From: VRUE01 sp963822295
Lineage (GTDB): Bacteria; Actinomycetota; Thermoleophilia; Solirubrobacterales; 70-9
Length of the DNA: 64,000 bases
Direction of reading: 5' to 3'
Assembly (NCBI GenBank): GCA_963822295.1
Contig: CAWGHD010000002.1
Location: forward strand, 1,364,001-1,428,000
Made by a program: the position numbers and the translations under genes. The notes under the pieces were generated by a model. It worked only from the letters and a program-made list of their open reading frames with translations, did not search any database and was not told where the DNA came from. Below, in pieces: positions 18,086 to 27,190 of this stretch. Each line of letters begins with the position of its first letter. Position 1 is the first letter of the stretch.

Positions 18086-18448
18086 TCAGGCGGGGCCCGA
18101 GGTCGTCGTGCCCTCGGTCCTGCCCGCGACGGCGGCCGCGCGGCCGACCGCGCGGCCGATCCCGTAGTGGGCGCAGATCGTCAGCTCGTGCTCGCGCAAC
18201 AGGGGCCGGGTCGGGTCGATCGACGGCGCCGAGCGCAGCGCGTCGCGCCCGTGGGCGACCCAGACCCGGCCGGCCGCCGGAGCGCAGTCCGAGAAGGGGA
18301 CCGCGACCAGCCGCGCCCGGCGGCGGCCGAGCGCGACGATCAGCCAGGCCGGGTCCCCGCTCTCGGTGTCGGTGAAGAGGCCGCGGACGACGCCGACCCG
18401 GGAGCCGTCGCGATCGTCCACCTCGAAGCCGATCAGCGACTCAGTCAT
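18086..18448 (-). CDS. PRC-barrel-like domain protein
   Basis: 120 aa. The first 70 residues, MTESLIGFEVDDRDGSRVG and onward through VRGLFTDTESGDPAWLIVALG and RRARLVAVPFSD, have the strand pattern of a PRC-barrel, a small beta domain used in RNA processing and photosynthetic or cell-division proteins. The tail carries REHELTICAHYGIGRAVGRAAAVAG. The ATG overlaps the end of meaB by eight bases (ATGACTGA), so it is cotranslated with it. Function is unknown; homology call is by pattern only. Confidence 0.65.
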   Translation of the reverse strand: MTESLIGFEVDDRDGSRVGVVRGLFTDTESGDPAWLIVALGRRRARLVAVPFSDCAPAAGRVWVAHGRDALRSAPSIDPTRPLLREHELTICAHYGIGRAVGRAAAVAGRTEGTTTSGPA

Positions 18449-19402
18449 CGGCCTGCCGCTCGAGCAGCTCGGCGGCGGCGCTGGCGGGATCGAGCTCCCG
18501 CCTGACGACCCGGTCGAGGAGGGACTGGGTCTCGGGGTCCTCGGCGGCGGTCGCCTCGAGCCGGCGGCGCATCCGCGAGGCGGCGATCCCGAGGACCTCG
18601 TTGCGCAGGTTGCGCGCCCGCCGCTCATCCAGGGTCCCCGCCTCCTCGATGTGGGCGCGATGCTCGTCGATCTTCTCCGCCAGCTCCTCGACCCCCTCGC
18701 CCTCGCCGCCTCGGTCCGCAGGATCGGCACGTTCCAGCCCTCCGGGTCGTGTGAGAGCGCCAGCACGCCGCGCACCTCGCGCACCATCGTGTCGGTCATC
18801 GGGTGGTCGGCCTTGTTGACGACGATGATGTCGGGGATCTCCATGACCCCCGCCTTCAGGGCCTGGATCGAGTCGCCGGAGCCGGGCATCAGCGCGAGCA
18901 CGATCGTGTCGGCGTGGTCGACGATGTCGATCTCGGCCTGGCCGACGCCGACCGTCTCGATCAGGACGTCGTCCTTGCCGGCGGCGTCCATCACCAGGGC
19001 GACCTGGAGCGCGGCCTCGGAGAGGCCGCCGAGGGCGCCGCGCGAGGCCATCGAGCGGATGAAGACGCCGGGGTCGAGGAAGTGGTCGGAGAGGCGGATG
19101 CGGTCGCCGAGCAGGGCGCCGCGGGTGAACGGGCTCGAGGGGTCGATCGAGAGCACCGCGACCTGGCGGTCGGCCTTGCGCAGCTCCGCGGTCAGCGCCC
19201 CGATCAGGGTGCTCTTGCCGACTCCGGGCGGGCCGGTGAAGCCGATGATCCGCGCCGTGCCGGTCCGCGGGTAGACCTCGCGCACCAGCTCCCAGCCCGC
19301 GGGGTCGTCGGACTCGATCAGGGTGATCGCGCGCGCCAGCGCCCGCTTGTCCCCGGCGACGAGGCGCTCCGCGAGCGACGCCGCCTTGGCGGTGTCAGCC
19401 AA
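18441..19402 (-). CDS. meaB: Methylmalonyl-CoA mutase-associated GTPase MeaB (one frameshift)
   Basis: G3E-family P-loop GTPase that loads and protects adenosylcobalamin in acyl-CoA mutases. From TTG 19402 (GAGG eight nt upstream) the frame gives ERLVAGDKRALARAITLIE, Walker A GFTGPPGVGKSTLIGAL, SIDPSSPFTRGALLGDRIR, the switch region IETVGVGQAEIDIVDHAD and the base motif VVNKADH. Near 18700 the frame shifts; the continuation EELAEKIDEHRAHIEEAG to LLERQADD ends at 18441. The C-terminal dimerisation arm is therefore complete once one base is corrected. It would serve the split mutase at 5.4-8.4 kb. Confidence 0.9.
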
Positions 19403-19454
19403 TGGTGAGTCCTCGCTCCACGACCACGTGCCTGAGTCTAGAGTTCCGGCCCCC

Positions 19455-20111
19455 GTGATCCGCACGATCCGCTTCTGCGCCCGCAACGGGATGCTGAACC
19501 TCCAGTACGGACGGCTGCTGCTGCGCTATGCGTGGCGGCGGCTGCTGACGCGCGCCGGCTGGCGCTGGCGCACCGACGGGCTGCTCTTCCTCGGCCGCGG
19601 GCTCGAGCTCCAGATCGCCAAGCGCGGCAGGGTCGACTTCGGCCGCTTCGTCTGGATCGGCGACGGCACCAAGATCCGCTGCCACGAGGGCGTCGTCGAG
19701 ATCGGGGCGAAGACGGTGATCGGCCAGGAGTGCACGATCTCCGCCTACCAGCGGGTGCGGATCGGCGAGCAGTGCGTGATCGCCGACCGGGCGATGTTCA
19801 TCGACTTCGACCACGGCGTCGTCGAGGTCGAGCGCCCGATCCGCCAGCAGGGCATCTACAAGCGCGACGTCGAGGTCGGCTCGAACGTCTGGATCGGCTA
19901 CGGCGCCTGCATCCTGCGCGGCGTGCGGGTCGGCGACAACTCGATCGTCGGCACCAACTCGGTGGTGACCAAGGACGTGCCGGCCAACGCGGTCGTCGCC
20001 GGCGTCCCGGCCAGGGTGATCCGCATGCGCGAGGCGCCGGCGGAGCTGCGCTGGAGCGACCCGGTCGAGCCCGACCCCGGAGCCGAGACGACGCTCGACC
20101 CGCCCGGCTAG
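19455..20111 (+). CDS. Hexapeptide-repeat acyltransferase (left-handed beta-helix)
   Basis: 218 aa from GTG 19455. The central part is an imperfect hexapeptide ladder: VWIGDGTKIRCHEGVVEIGAKTVIG, VRIGEQCVIADRAMFID, then VEVGSNVWIGYGACILRGVRVG and VGTNSVVTKDVPANAVVAGVPARVIR, ending as in maltose and galactoside O-acetyltransferases. The catalytic His is likely in IDFDHGVVEV. It is divergent from meaB and convergent with the GT4 gene. A hexapeptide acetyltransferase (Rv3034c) also belongs to the mycobacterial methylglucose lipopolysaccharide cluster, so an O-acylating role on a sugar polymer is plausible. Its stop shares CTAG with the GT4 stop. Confidence 0.88.
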   Translation: MIRTIRFCARNGMLNLQYGRLLLRYAWRRLLTRAGWRWRTDGLLFLGRGLELQIAKRGRVDFGRFVWIGDGTKIRCHEGVVEIGAKTVIGQECTISAYQRVRIGEQCVIADRAMFIDFDHGVVEVERPIRQQGIYKRDVEVGSNVWIGYGACILRGVRVGDNSIVGTNSVVTKDVPANAVVAGVPARVIRMREAPAELRWSDPVEPDPGAETTLDPPG

Positions 20112-21314
20112 GCCGACTCGGCGGGGCCCGTCTCGACGCCGACCAGCCCGGCGTAGACCGCCGCGGTCCGCTCGGCGACGTCGGCCCAGTCGAAGCGGCG
20201 CAGGTGCTCGTAGGCCTCGGCGACGAGGCGGCGGCCGAGCTCGTCGTCGCAGAGGACGCGCATCGCGACCTCGGCCAGCGCCTCGGGGTCGTGCGCGGGG
20301 AAGCGCAGGCCCGCCTTCCTCGTGGGGGACGACCTCGCGCAGGCCGCCGGTGTCGGCGACGATGCAGGGACAGCCCGAGGCCATCGCCTCGAGCGCGACC
20401 AGGCCGAAGGGCTCGTAGATCGAGGGGACCACCGTCAGGTCGGCGATCCGGTAGAGCGAGTGCAGGACGTCGTCGCCGATCCAGCCGAGGAAGGTGCCGT
20501 GCTCCATCAGGCCGAGCTCCTCGGCCTGGCGCTGCAGCTCCGCCTCGTGGGTGCCGGAGCCGGCGACCAGGAAGCGCGTCCCGGGGGCCTCCTCGATCAT
20601 CCGCGGCATCGCCTCGAGCGCGAGCTGGAAGCCCTTCTCGTAGACGAGCCGGCCGATCAGCAGGACCAGCTTCTCGTCGGGCTCGGCGAACTCCGAGCGC
20701 AGCCGCCGCAGCTCGGCGGGGTCCTGGGGCTGGAGGTCGTCGGGGTCGATCCCGTTGGGGATCACGGTCACCCGCTCCTCCTCGACGCCGAAGATGTCGG
20801 CGATCTGCTCGCGCATGTAGTGGGAGCAGGCGATCACCCGCTCCGAGCGGTTGGTGATCCAGCGCTCGACGCCGTGGATGTAGGTCTGGGGGTGCTTGTC
20901 GACCCAGCCCTGGTGGCGGCCGTGCTCGGTCGCGTGGATCGTCGTCACCAGCGGCGCATCGAAGCGCTTGGCGAGGTGGTCGCAGGCGTTGGCGACCAGC
21001 CAGTCGTGGCCGTGGACGAGGTCGAAGTCGAAGCGGTCGCCGAGCTCGACCCCGGCGGCGAGCATGTCCGAGTTCATCCGCTCGACCCAGGCGACGAACT
21101 CGCCGAGGTCGGTCGGCCGCTTCGGCTCGCGGATGCGGTGGATCCAGACCCCGCCGCTGCGCTCCTCCGCCGGCGACTCCTCGCCCCCGCGGGTCAGCAC
21201 GTGGACCTCGACGCCGTGCTCGACCAGCGCCTCGGAGAGCTTGCGGACGTGGCGTGCGAGGCCGCCCTCGATCAGCGGCGGGTACTCCCAGGAGAGGATC
21301 AGGATGCGGGTCAT
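20108..21314 (-). CDS. GT4 glycosyltransferase, Rv3032-like alpha-glucan elongating enzyme (one frameshift)
   Basis: Retaining GT-B glycosyltransferase of about 401 aa. The N-terminal domain opens MTRILILSWEYPPLIEGGLARHV in frame with the glycogen-synthase-like KxGGL-type loop, and then LVHGHDWLVANAC. The C-terminal donor domain has NGIDPDDL, LVLLIGRLVYEKG and the E-x7-E motif SIYEPFGLVALEAMASGCP. A one-base insertion near 20320 breaks the frame; the corrected tail RFPAHDPEALAEVAMRVL ends at 20108. The order MTase-GH57-GT4 equals Rv3030-Rv3031-Rv3032 of Mycobacterium, where the GT4 makes the alpha-1,4-glucan of methylglucose lipopolysaccharide and glycogen. Substrate here is inferred. Confidence 0.88.
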
Positions 21315-21324
21315 CCGGTTCGGG

Positions 21325-22741
21325 CTAGGGCTCCAGCAGGGGAGCGAGACTCAGGTCCGGGGCAAGCGAGCGCATACGCGGGTCGGTACTGGCCGGGGAG
21401 TCTATGGCCTCGAGCATCGCTTCGGCGTGGTCGGTCGCCCGCTGGTAGGCGTAGTCGCCCGCCTCGCCGCGGCCGTCGAGGAAGGCCCAGTCGCTCGCCT
21501 GGACCGCGAGCAGCTCGCGCGCGGCGCGCGCCGCGCGGCTTCCCCGGCAGGCCGCTCGCGAGCGCGCCGCAGCAGGCGCAGCTCGAGCCGCCGCGCCGCC
21601 CAGGCGATGTCGGCGACCGGCGGCGAGTCCCAGGTGCGGAAGTCCTTGCCCTCGCCCCAGGTCGAGGCGCTCAGCGGCCGCGGCCTCGGGCGTCGTGCTC
21701 CTGCCAGCGCCCGCGGGACGCGTGACCATCCGCACCCCCGCGGCCGCCGCCCGCGAGAGCACCTCCCGCAGCCAGATCGCGCCCTCCGACCACCAGTGGC
21801 CGAGCAGCTCGGTGTCGATCGCGAAGACGAGCAGGCCGCGGCGGCCCCGCTCGGCCGCGAAGGCGCGCAGGCGCTCGGCGGCCGCGTCGAGGAACTCCCC
21901 CGCCTGGCGGCGGGCCGCCTCGGCCGCGGCGGCCGGGTCGTAGGCGCCGCCGCCGACCTTCCAGATCCGGATCCCGCGCAGCGATTTGCCGGCGAACTGG
22001 GCGTGGGCGGGGTCCGAGGGGTAGCCGTCGAGCGACCAGAGCCAGCTCGATCGCCTCCCAGTCGATCGGCAGCGCCACCGGGCCGGCCTCGGTCGCGACC
22101 GGCGTCAGCGCGTCCAGCGGGTCGGAGCCGGCGCTCTGATCGACGCAGAACCAGCGCACGCCGTGCGCGGCCAGGCGCCACTCGAGCCCCGGCGCGTAGG
22201 CGCACTCGGGCAGCCAGAAGCCGCCGTCCCAGCCGAAGCGCCGGCGATGCGAGCGAGTGCCGGCGTCGATCTGCAGCCGCAGCCCCTCGCGGGTCGCCAG
22301 CAGCGGCAGGACCGCGTGGGTCGCCGCGGAGGCCGCGAGCGCCACCCTGCCCTCCGCCGCGGCGTCGCGGAACGGCGCCAGCGGGTCGCCGCCGGCCCGG
22401 TCGAGCAGCTCGAGCGCCCGGCGGTAGCGCTCGAGCTCCGCCTCGCAGGCGGGACGGCACTCGGGCGGCACCTCGGGCGCGTCCGCTTCGGCGGCGCCGA
22501 TCCGCCAGCGGACGAGGAAGTCGCGCAGGCGCTCCCGCACGCCCGGGTCCTCGAGCTGGTCGGCGAGGACCGGGGTCACCGTCATCGTCAGGTCCCGCGC
22601 CACCTCGAGCAGCGGCAGGTAGGAGCGGATCACCGCGTCGAACAGCCACTCCTCGCCGAACGGGTAGGTCCCGAAGCCCTCGACGTAGGGCATGTGGGAG
22701 TGGAGGACGATCGCCAGGTCGCCGGCGGAGTCCTCAGGCAT
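21325..22741 (-). pseudogene. GH57 1,4-alpha-glucan branching enzyme (Rv3031-like), several frameshifts
   Basis: Family GH57/DUF1957 enzyme that forms alpha-1,6 branches in a glucan. From ATG 22741 the frame shows GH57 motif 1 HSHMPYVEG, then the nucleophile motif WLPECAYAPG with Glu179. After a shift near 22045 comes SLDGYPSDPAHAQFAGKSLRG and the acid-base motif VFAIDTELLGHWWSEG. Two more shifts near 21715 and 21668 precede ASTWGEGKDFRTWDSP, and another near 21535 leads to the C-terminus AFLDGRGEAGDYAYQRATDHA. All catalytic motifs are preserved in sequence, so I regard the gene as functional with assembly errors. Its ATG overlaps the methyltransferase stop by eight bases (ATGCCTGA). Confidence 0.85.
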
Positions 22742-23508
22742 GGCAGACGGCGACGAAGTCCAGCGCCTTCTCCAGCCCGTCGTCGCCGAGGCGGAAGTCG
22801 CTGCTCGCAATCGCCGGCGTGAAGCGGTCGTAGAACGGCTTGGTCAGGCCGAGCCGCTTGTGGACCGAGTCCCAGCCGAGCCTGATCGCGATCTCGTGGG
22901 CGCGCAGCTTGCGCGCGTGAAAGAGGCCGAGCATCTCGACCCGCTCGAAGTGGGCCTCGCAGAGCTCGCGGAACTCCTCGACGCGGTACTCCTTGCACGT
23001 GCCAGGGGTTGTCGGACTTCTCCGCTCCGGGCGGCGCGAGGGTGAGCAGGTTCGGGGTCGAGACGAAGACCATGCCGCCCGACCCCAGCATGGACTTGAA
23101 GTGCTCGAGGATCGCCCCCGGGTCCTGGACGTGCTCGATCGTCTGCAGGAAGACGACCGCGTCGCAGGGCTCGGAGAAGCCCTCGACCAGGTCCCGCTCG
23201 AAGCGCAGGTTCGGCCGCACGTAGCGCAGCCGGGCGTGCTCGTGGGCCTCGGGGTTGGCGTCGACGCCGACCACTCCCGCCGCTCCGCGCTCCGCCATCA
23301 GGTTCGACCCGTACCCCTCGCCGCAGGCCATGTCGACGACCCGCCTGCCGGCCACCTGCCCGGCGATCCACTCGTAGACGACCAGATGGCGCCGGTACCA
23401 GTAGTTCTCCTCCGGCACGTCGGGCAGCGTCCGCTCGCCGGTCAGCGGCAGCGGCGGCACGCCATCGGGTTGGTTTTCCTGCAGGTACTCGGTCGGCTCA
23501 CCCGGCAC
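22734..23508 (-). CDS. SAM-dependent methyltransferase, Rv3030-like (one frameshift)
   Basis: Class I methyltransferase of about 257 aa. From GTG 23508: LPLTGERTLPDVPEENYWYRRHLVVYEW, then the SAM loop VVDMACGEGYGSNLMAERG, acidic VVGVDANPEA, and FLQTIEHVQDPGAILEHF. A one-base insertion near 22999 separates DNPWHV from KEYRVEEFRELCEAHFERVEMLG and the C-terminal FRLGDDGLEKALDFVAV. It lies directly upstream of the GH57 branching enzyme and GT4, exactly as Rv3030 does in Mycobacterium, where a sugar O-methyltransferase of methylglucose lipopolysaccharide is proposed. The start is uncertain because no ATG is in frame nearby. Confidence 0.83.
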
Positions 23509-23523
23509 CGTAGTGAGTTCGCC

Positions 23524-23548
23524 TTTTGTTCCGGTATGCCGAACAAAA
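23524..23548. promoter_or_regulatory. Inverted repeat between divergent methyltransferase genes
   Basis: TTTTGTTC (23524-23531) and GAACAAAA (23541-23548) flank a 9-nt spacer CGGTATGCC, in the 97-nt gap between two divergent methyltransferases. With one bulge the pairing extends through GG/CC. An operator for joint control, or overlapping promoters, is likely. Confidence 0.55.
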
Positions 23549-23605
23549 AGCGACCTCGGCGGTGGGGAGCGATGGTTGCGTCGATCCGCGTAGAGTTCCG
23601 CCGCG

Positions 23606-24524
23606 ATGCCAGCCTCGCCGACAGCTACGCCGGACCACATCAAGGACGTCAACACCCGCTACCACGACGCGGCGGCCGACGAGTACGACGCCAAGTGGGG
23701 GATCGACTTCGGCGAGACCGGCCAGGAGCAGGTGCGCCAGAAGCTGGTCAAGGCGCTCGGCCGGCTCGACCTGGGAGGATTCGGGGACGGGCTCGAGATC
23801 GGCTCCGGAACCGGCTACTTCTCGCTCAACCTGCTGCAGCTCGGGGTGATCGGGCGCCTCACCGCGACCGACATCTCGCCGGGGATGCTCGAGCGCCTCT
23901 CGACAACCGCCGCGGGCCTCGGCCTGGAGGCGGAGACGGTCGTCACCGAGGCCGAGGAGATGCCCTTCGACGACGAGAGCTTCGACCTCGTCTTCGGTCA
24001 CGCCGTCCTCCATCACATTCCCGACCTCGACCGCGCCTTCTCCGAATTCCGACGCGTGCTGCGGCCCGGCGGCGCGATCGTCTTCTGCGGTGAGCCGTCC
24101 CGCTACGGGGACCGCCTTGCGGCGCTGCCGAAGCGGGCCGGGTTGGTCCTCGCCCCGGCCTGGCGCGAGCTGATCCGCGCCCGCCGGCGCCTCGTCCCCG
24201 AGGCTGAGCAGTCGCACGGCCACGCGCTCGAGGCCGAGGTCGACGTCCACGCCTTCGCCCCCGCCGACCTGCGGCGCCTGCTGCGCGACGCCGGCTTCGA
24301 GGACCGCCGCGTCGGCGGCGAGGAGCTGCTCGCCAACGCCTGGGGCTGGGGCCTGCGCACCGTCGAGGCGAGCGCCGAGCCCGAATCGGTCTCCTGGAAG
24401 CTGGCGCAACTTCGCCTTCCGCAGCTACCTCGCCCTGCAGAAGGTCGACACCCGGCTGCTCGAGCCGCGCCTGCCGGCCGAGCTCTTCTACAACCTGCTC
24501 GCCTCCGGCCGCAAGCCGGCCTAG
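23606..24524 (+). CDS. SAM-dependent methyltransferase, class I (one frameshift)
   Basis: About 305 aa. The N-terminus NTRYHDAAADEYDAKWGIDF is followed by the SAM loop LEIGSGTGYFSLNLL, TATDISPGMLERL and MPFDDESFDLVFGHAVLHHIPD, typical of UbiE/Methyltransf_11 enzymes. Near 24403 one extra base breaks the frame; the corrected tail RNFAFRSYLALQKVDTRLLEP ends at TAG 24522-24524. It is divergent to the Rv3030-like methyltransferase and shares a CTAG stop with the adenylyl cyclase. It may be the second methyltransferase (Rv3037c-like position) of a methylated glucan pathway, but the acceptor cannot be read from sequence. Confidence 0.82.
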
Positions 24525-25651
24525 CGCCTGCGCCGAGCGCGGAAGAGTTTCACGCCAGAGTCGATCCCCTTCAGCTTCCGCTCGCCGGCGAACGAGTAGT
24601 CGAAGGCGCCGTCGACCCGGTCCTTGGTGGTCGAGTCGACGAGGACGCTGCCCGGCCTGGCGACGCCGGTGATCCGGCTCGCCAGGTTGACCGCCCGACC
24701 GTAGTAGTCGCCGGCCTGGGAGAGGGTCGGCCCGTAGGCGAGCCCGGCGCGCAGGAAGGGGAACTCGTCGCCTTCTTCGTCGGCCGCCTCGATCAGGCGC
24801 GTCGCCGCCTCCAGCATCGGCTCCGGCTCCGCGGAGACCATCATCGCGGCGTCGCCGATCATCTTCACCAGCCGCACCGGCGGCTGGGCGACGGCGCTCG
24901 CCATCTCCTCGAAGCGCCCGGCGACCGAGCCGAGCTCCTCGGGCGCGATCTCCTCGCCCAACCGCGTGAACTCGACCAGGTCCGCGAAGCAGACCGCGAG
25001 GTCGGCGGTCCCCCTGATCTCACCCGAGGCGAGGTCGGCGTCGCCGATCACGTCGCGGCGGATCTGCTCGAGGAGGTGCGCCTGGAACGTGTACATCAGG
25101 GTCGGGCCGAGCTGCGGGAGCATGTACTCGGCGGCGGCCGCGAAGCGCCGGGCGAGGTCGCGTTCGGTGTCGCCCGGCTGCATCAGCGTGCGGACGATGA
25201 TCTCGCGGTTGGCCTCGGCGATCCGCGACATCCCCATCCCGATCGTCCGCGCCACCTGGAGCATGCCGTCCTCCGGCAGGCCGGCGTCGCGAAACGCCTT
25301 GATCCGCTGCGCCGCCCCGACGTCGGCCTCGGTCAGGGTGCGCTCGTCGGGGTCCGGGTAGGGCACGCCGAGGGCGGCGCTGAAGCGCTGCAGGAGGTCG
25401 AGCTCGATGCCCCCCTTCTCGGCCACCTCGCGCAGCGTGTAGCGCGGGCCGGGCCCGGCGAGCGCGCGCTCGACCGGCAGCAGCGTCAGCCGCCCGGCGC
25501 CGACCGCGTCACGCAGTTCCTGGAGCGTCGCCCCCTCGGCGGCGAGTTCTTCGAGCAGGGCGAGTCGCGCCTCGCACGCCTCGCCCTCGACTCCCTCCAG
25601 CAGCCCCTCGGCCCCGAAGTCGATCGCGCCTTCCTCGGACATGCGCGCCAT
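24521..25651 (-). CDS. Class III adenylyl cyclase with N-terminal regulatory domain
   Basis: 376 aa. The N-terminal 190 residues are helical and lack transmembrane segments; LREVAEKGGIELDLLQRFSAALG and RTLTEADVGAAQRIKAF look like the autoinhibitory regulatory domain of pH-sensing mycobacterial Rv1264. The cyclase domain has the first metal Asp in AVCFADLVEFTRLG, the adenine-reading Lys and second metal Asp in RLVKMIGDAAMM, and the Asn and Arg transition-state residues in YGRAVNLASRITG. All key residues are therefore present and cAMP production is expected. It follows ggt by 11 nt on the same strand. Confidence 0.88.
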   Translation of the reverse strand: MARMSEEGAIDFGAEGLLEGVEGEACEARLALLEELAAEGATLQELRDAVGAGRLTLLPVERALAGPGPRYTLREVAEKGGIELDLLQRFSAALGVPYPDPDERTLTEADVGAAQRIKAFRDAGLPEDGMLQVARTIGMGMSRIAEANREIIVRTLMQPGDTERDLARRFAAAAEYMLPQLGPTLMYTFQAHLLEQIRRDVIGDADLASGEIRGTADLAVCFADLVEFTRLGEEIAPEELGSVAGRFEEMASAVAQPPVRLVKMIGDAAMMVSAEPEPMLEAATRLIEAADEEGDEFPFLRAGLAYGPTLSQAGDYYGRAVNLASRITGVARPGSVLVDSTTKDRVDGAFDYSFAGERKLKGIDSGVKLFRARRRR

Positions 25652-25662
25652 TGTCGCCTGTT

Positions 25663-27174
25663 TCAGGCAAGCGCAACCGCCCCGCCGCGGCGGGGGTCGC
25701 CGCCGCCGCTGTGGGCGCCGGTCTCACGGTCGCAGGCAACGGCCTGGACGCCGCCGAAGAAGAGGTTGATCGCCGGCCGCCGGGCGACCGGCAGGCCGCC
25801 CGCCTCAAGCCGGGCCAGCGCCTCCTCGTCGATCCCCGGCTCGGCCTGGAGGAACCCCTGCTCGAAGTGGAGCCGCGGCGCCCGCACCGCCTCGTCCGCG
25901 CTCATTCCCTGCTCGACGACCCGGACGATCGTCTGCAGGATGGCCGAGCGGATCCGGTTCGAGCCGGCGCTCCCGAGCCCGAGCTCGATCTCGCCGTCGC
26001 GGAGGACGACCGTCGGCGCCATCATCGACGTCACGCGGCGCCCTGGCGGGATCCGGTGGAAGCCGAGCGGGTTGAGGTCCTCCTCGCCGAGCATGTTGTT
26101 GAGGATCACCCCCGTGCCCGGGACGAGGACCCCCGAGCCGGAGCCGTTCGAGCAGGTGACGCTCGCGCACATCCCGTCCGCGTCGAGCACCGAGATGTGG
26201 GTGGTCGAGCCGAGCAGGTCCCCCGCCGCGAGGTCGAGTGCCTCCGGGTCGAGCAGCCCCGCCTCGACCTGGTCGCCGTAGAGGGCCTCGACGAACTCCT
26301 CCCCTCGGGCCTCGTTGGCCGCCCCCATCGCGGCCACCAGCTGCTCCGTCCCGCTCTCCTTCCCGAGCCGCTCGAGCAGGCCGAGGCAGTAGGCGATCAG
26401 GATCCCGCCTGAGGAAGGCGGCGGGTTGGTCAGGACCTCGGTGCCGCGGAACGGCATCCGGATCGGCCGCCGCGAGATCGCCTCGTACCCGGCCAGGTCG
26501 GTGGGCCCGAGGATGCCGCCGTGGGCGACGACGGCCTCGGCGATCGCGGCGGCGACATCGCCACGGTAGAACGGCTCGGCGCCCTCGGCCCCGAACCGTT
26601 CGAGCGCCTCCGCCAGCTCGGGGAAGCTGAACTCGTCTCCCTCGCGCAGCGGCCGCCCGTCGGGGGCGTAGAGCTCCCGCGTGCCCTCGAGCCGGGCGTG
26701 GATCGGGTTGAGGATGTCGAGGATGTAGGCCTGCTCGGCGTTGACCGGCGCCCCCTCGCGGGCGAGGCGAACCCCGGGCCCGACCAGGTCGGCGAGGGCG
26801 GCGGTCCCGAAGCGCGCCAGCGCCAGCTCGAGGCCGGCGGCGGTTCCCGGCACGCCGCAGGAGGCCGGCCCGACGTAGAACGTCTGCGTCGTCTCGGCGT
26901 CGAAGTGGACCGGGACCGGAACCAGCTCCGCCCTGCGCTCGACCCCGTCCTTCCCTGGAGCGGCGACGAAGAAGTCGAGCAGGGAGGTCTTGCCGGAGTC
27001 CTGGTGGACGATCATGAAGCCGCCGGCGCCGAACCCGGTAAGCGGGCTCTCGACCGCGAAGGAGGCGAGCACGGCGCAGACGGCGGCGTCGACGGCGTTG
27101 CCGCCCTCGCGCAGGACCGCTGCCCCGGCCTCGGCGGTGAGCGGGTGGCCGGCGGCGACGACGCCCTGCTTCAT
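25663..27174 (-). CDS. ggt: Gamma-glutamyltransferase
   Basis: N-terminal nucleophile hydrolase that transfers or hydrolyses gamma-glutamyl groups and matures by self-cleavage. 503 aa from ATG 27174. The predicted processing site and nucleophile is Thr324 in GSTTHISVLDADG. Other hallmarks are GHPLTAEAGAAVLREGGNAVDAA, TNPPPSSGGI and RVTSMMAPTVVL, then GSAGSNRIRSAILQ. No signal peptide is visible, unlike many bacterial GGTs, so it may act in the cytoplasm. It starts 16 nt after ftsZ on the same strand. Mycothiol, ergothioneine or glutathione-type conjugates are possible substrates, but the sequence does not choose among them. Confidence 0.92.
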   Translation of the reverse strand: MKQGVVAAGHPLTAEAGAAVLREGGNAVDAAVCAVLASFAVESPLTGFGAGGFMIVHQDSGKTSLLDFFVAAPGKDGVERRAELVPVPVHFDAETTQTFYVGPASCGVPGTAAGLELALARFGTAALADLVGPGVRLAREGAPVNAEQAYILDILNPIHARLEGTRELYAPDGRPLREGDEFSFPELAEALERFGAEGAEPFYRGDVAAAIAEAVVAHGGILGPTDLAGYEAISRRPIRMPFRGTEVLTNPPPSSGGILIAYCLGLLERLGKESGTEQLVAAMGAANEARGEEFVEALYGDQVEAGLLDPEALDLAAGDLLGSTTHISVLDADGMCASVTCSNGSGSGVLVPGTGVILNNMLGEEDLNPLGFHRIPPGRRVTSMMAPTVVLRDGEIELGLGSAGSNRIRSAILQTIVRVVEQGMSADEAVRAPRLHFEQGFLQAEPGIDEEALARLEAGGLPVARRPAINLFFGGVQAVACDRETGAHSGGGDPRRGGAVALA

Positions 27175-27190
27175 CTGCCGCAGGGTAGAG

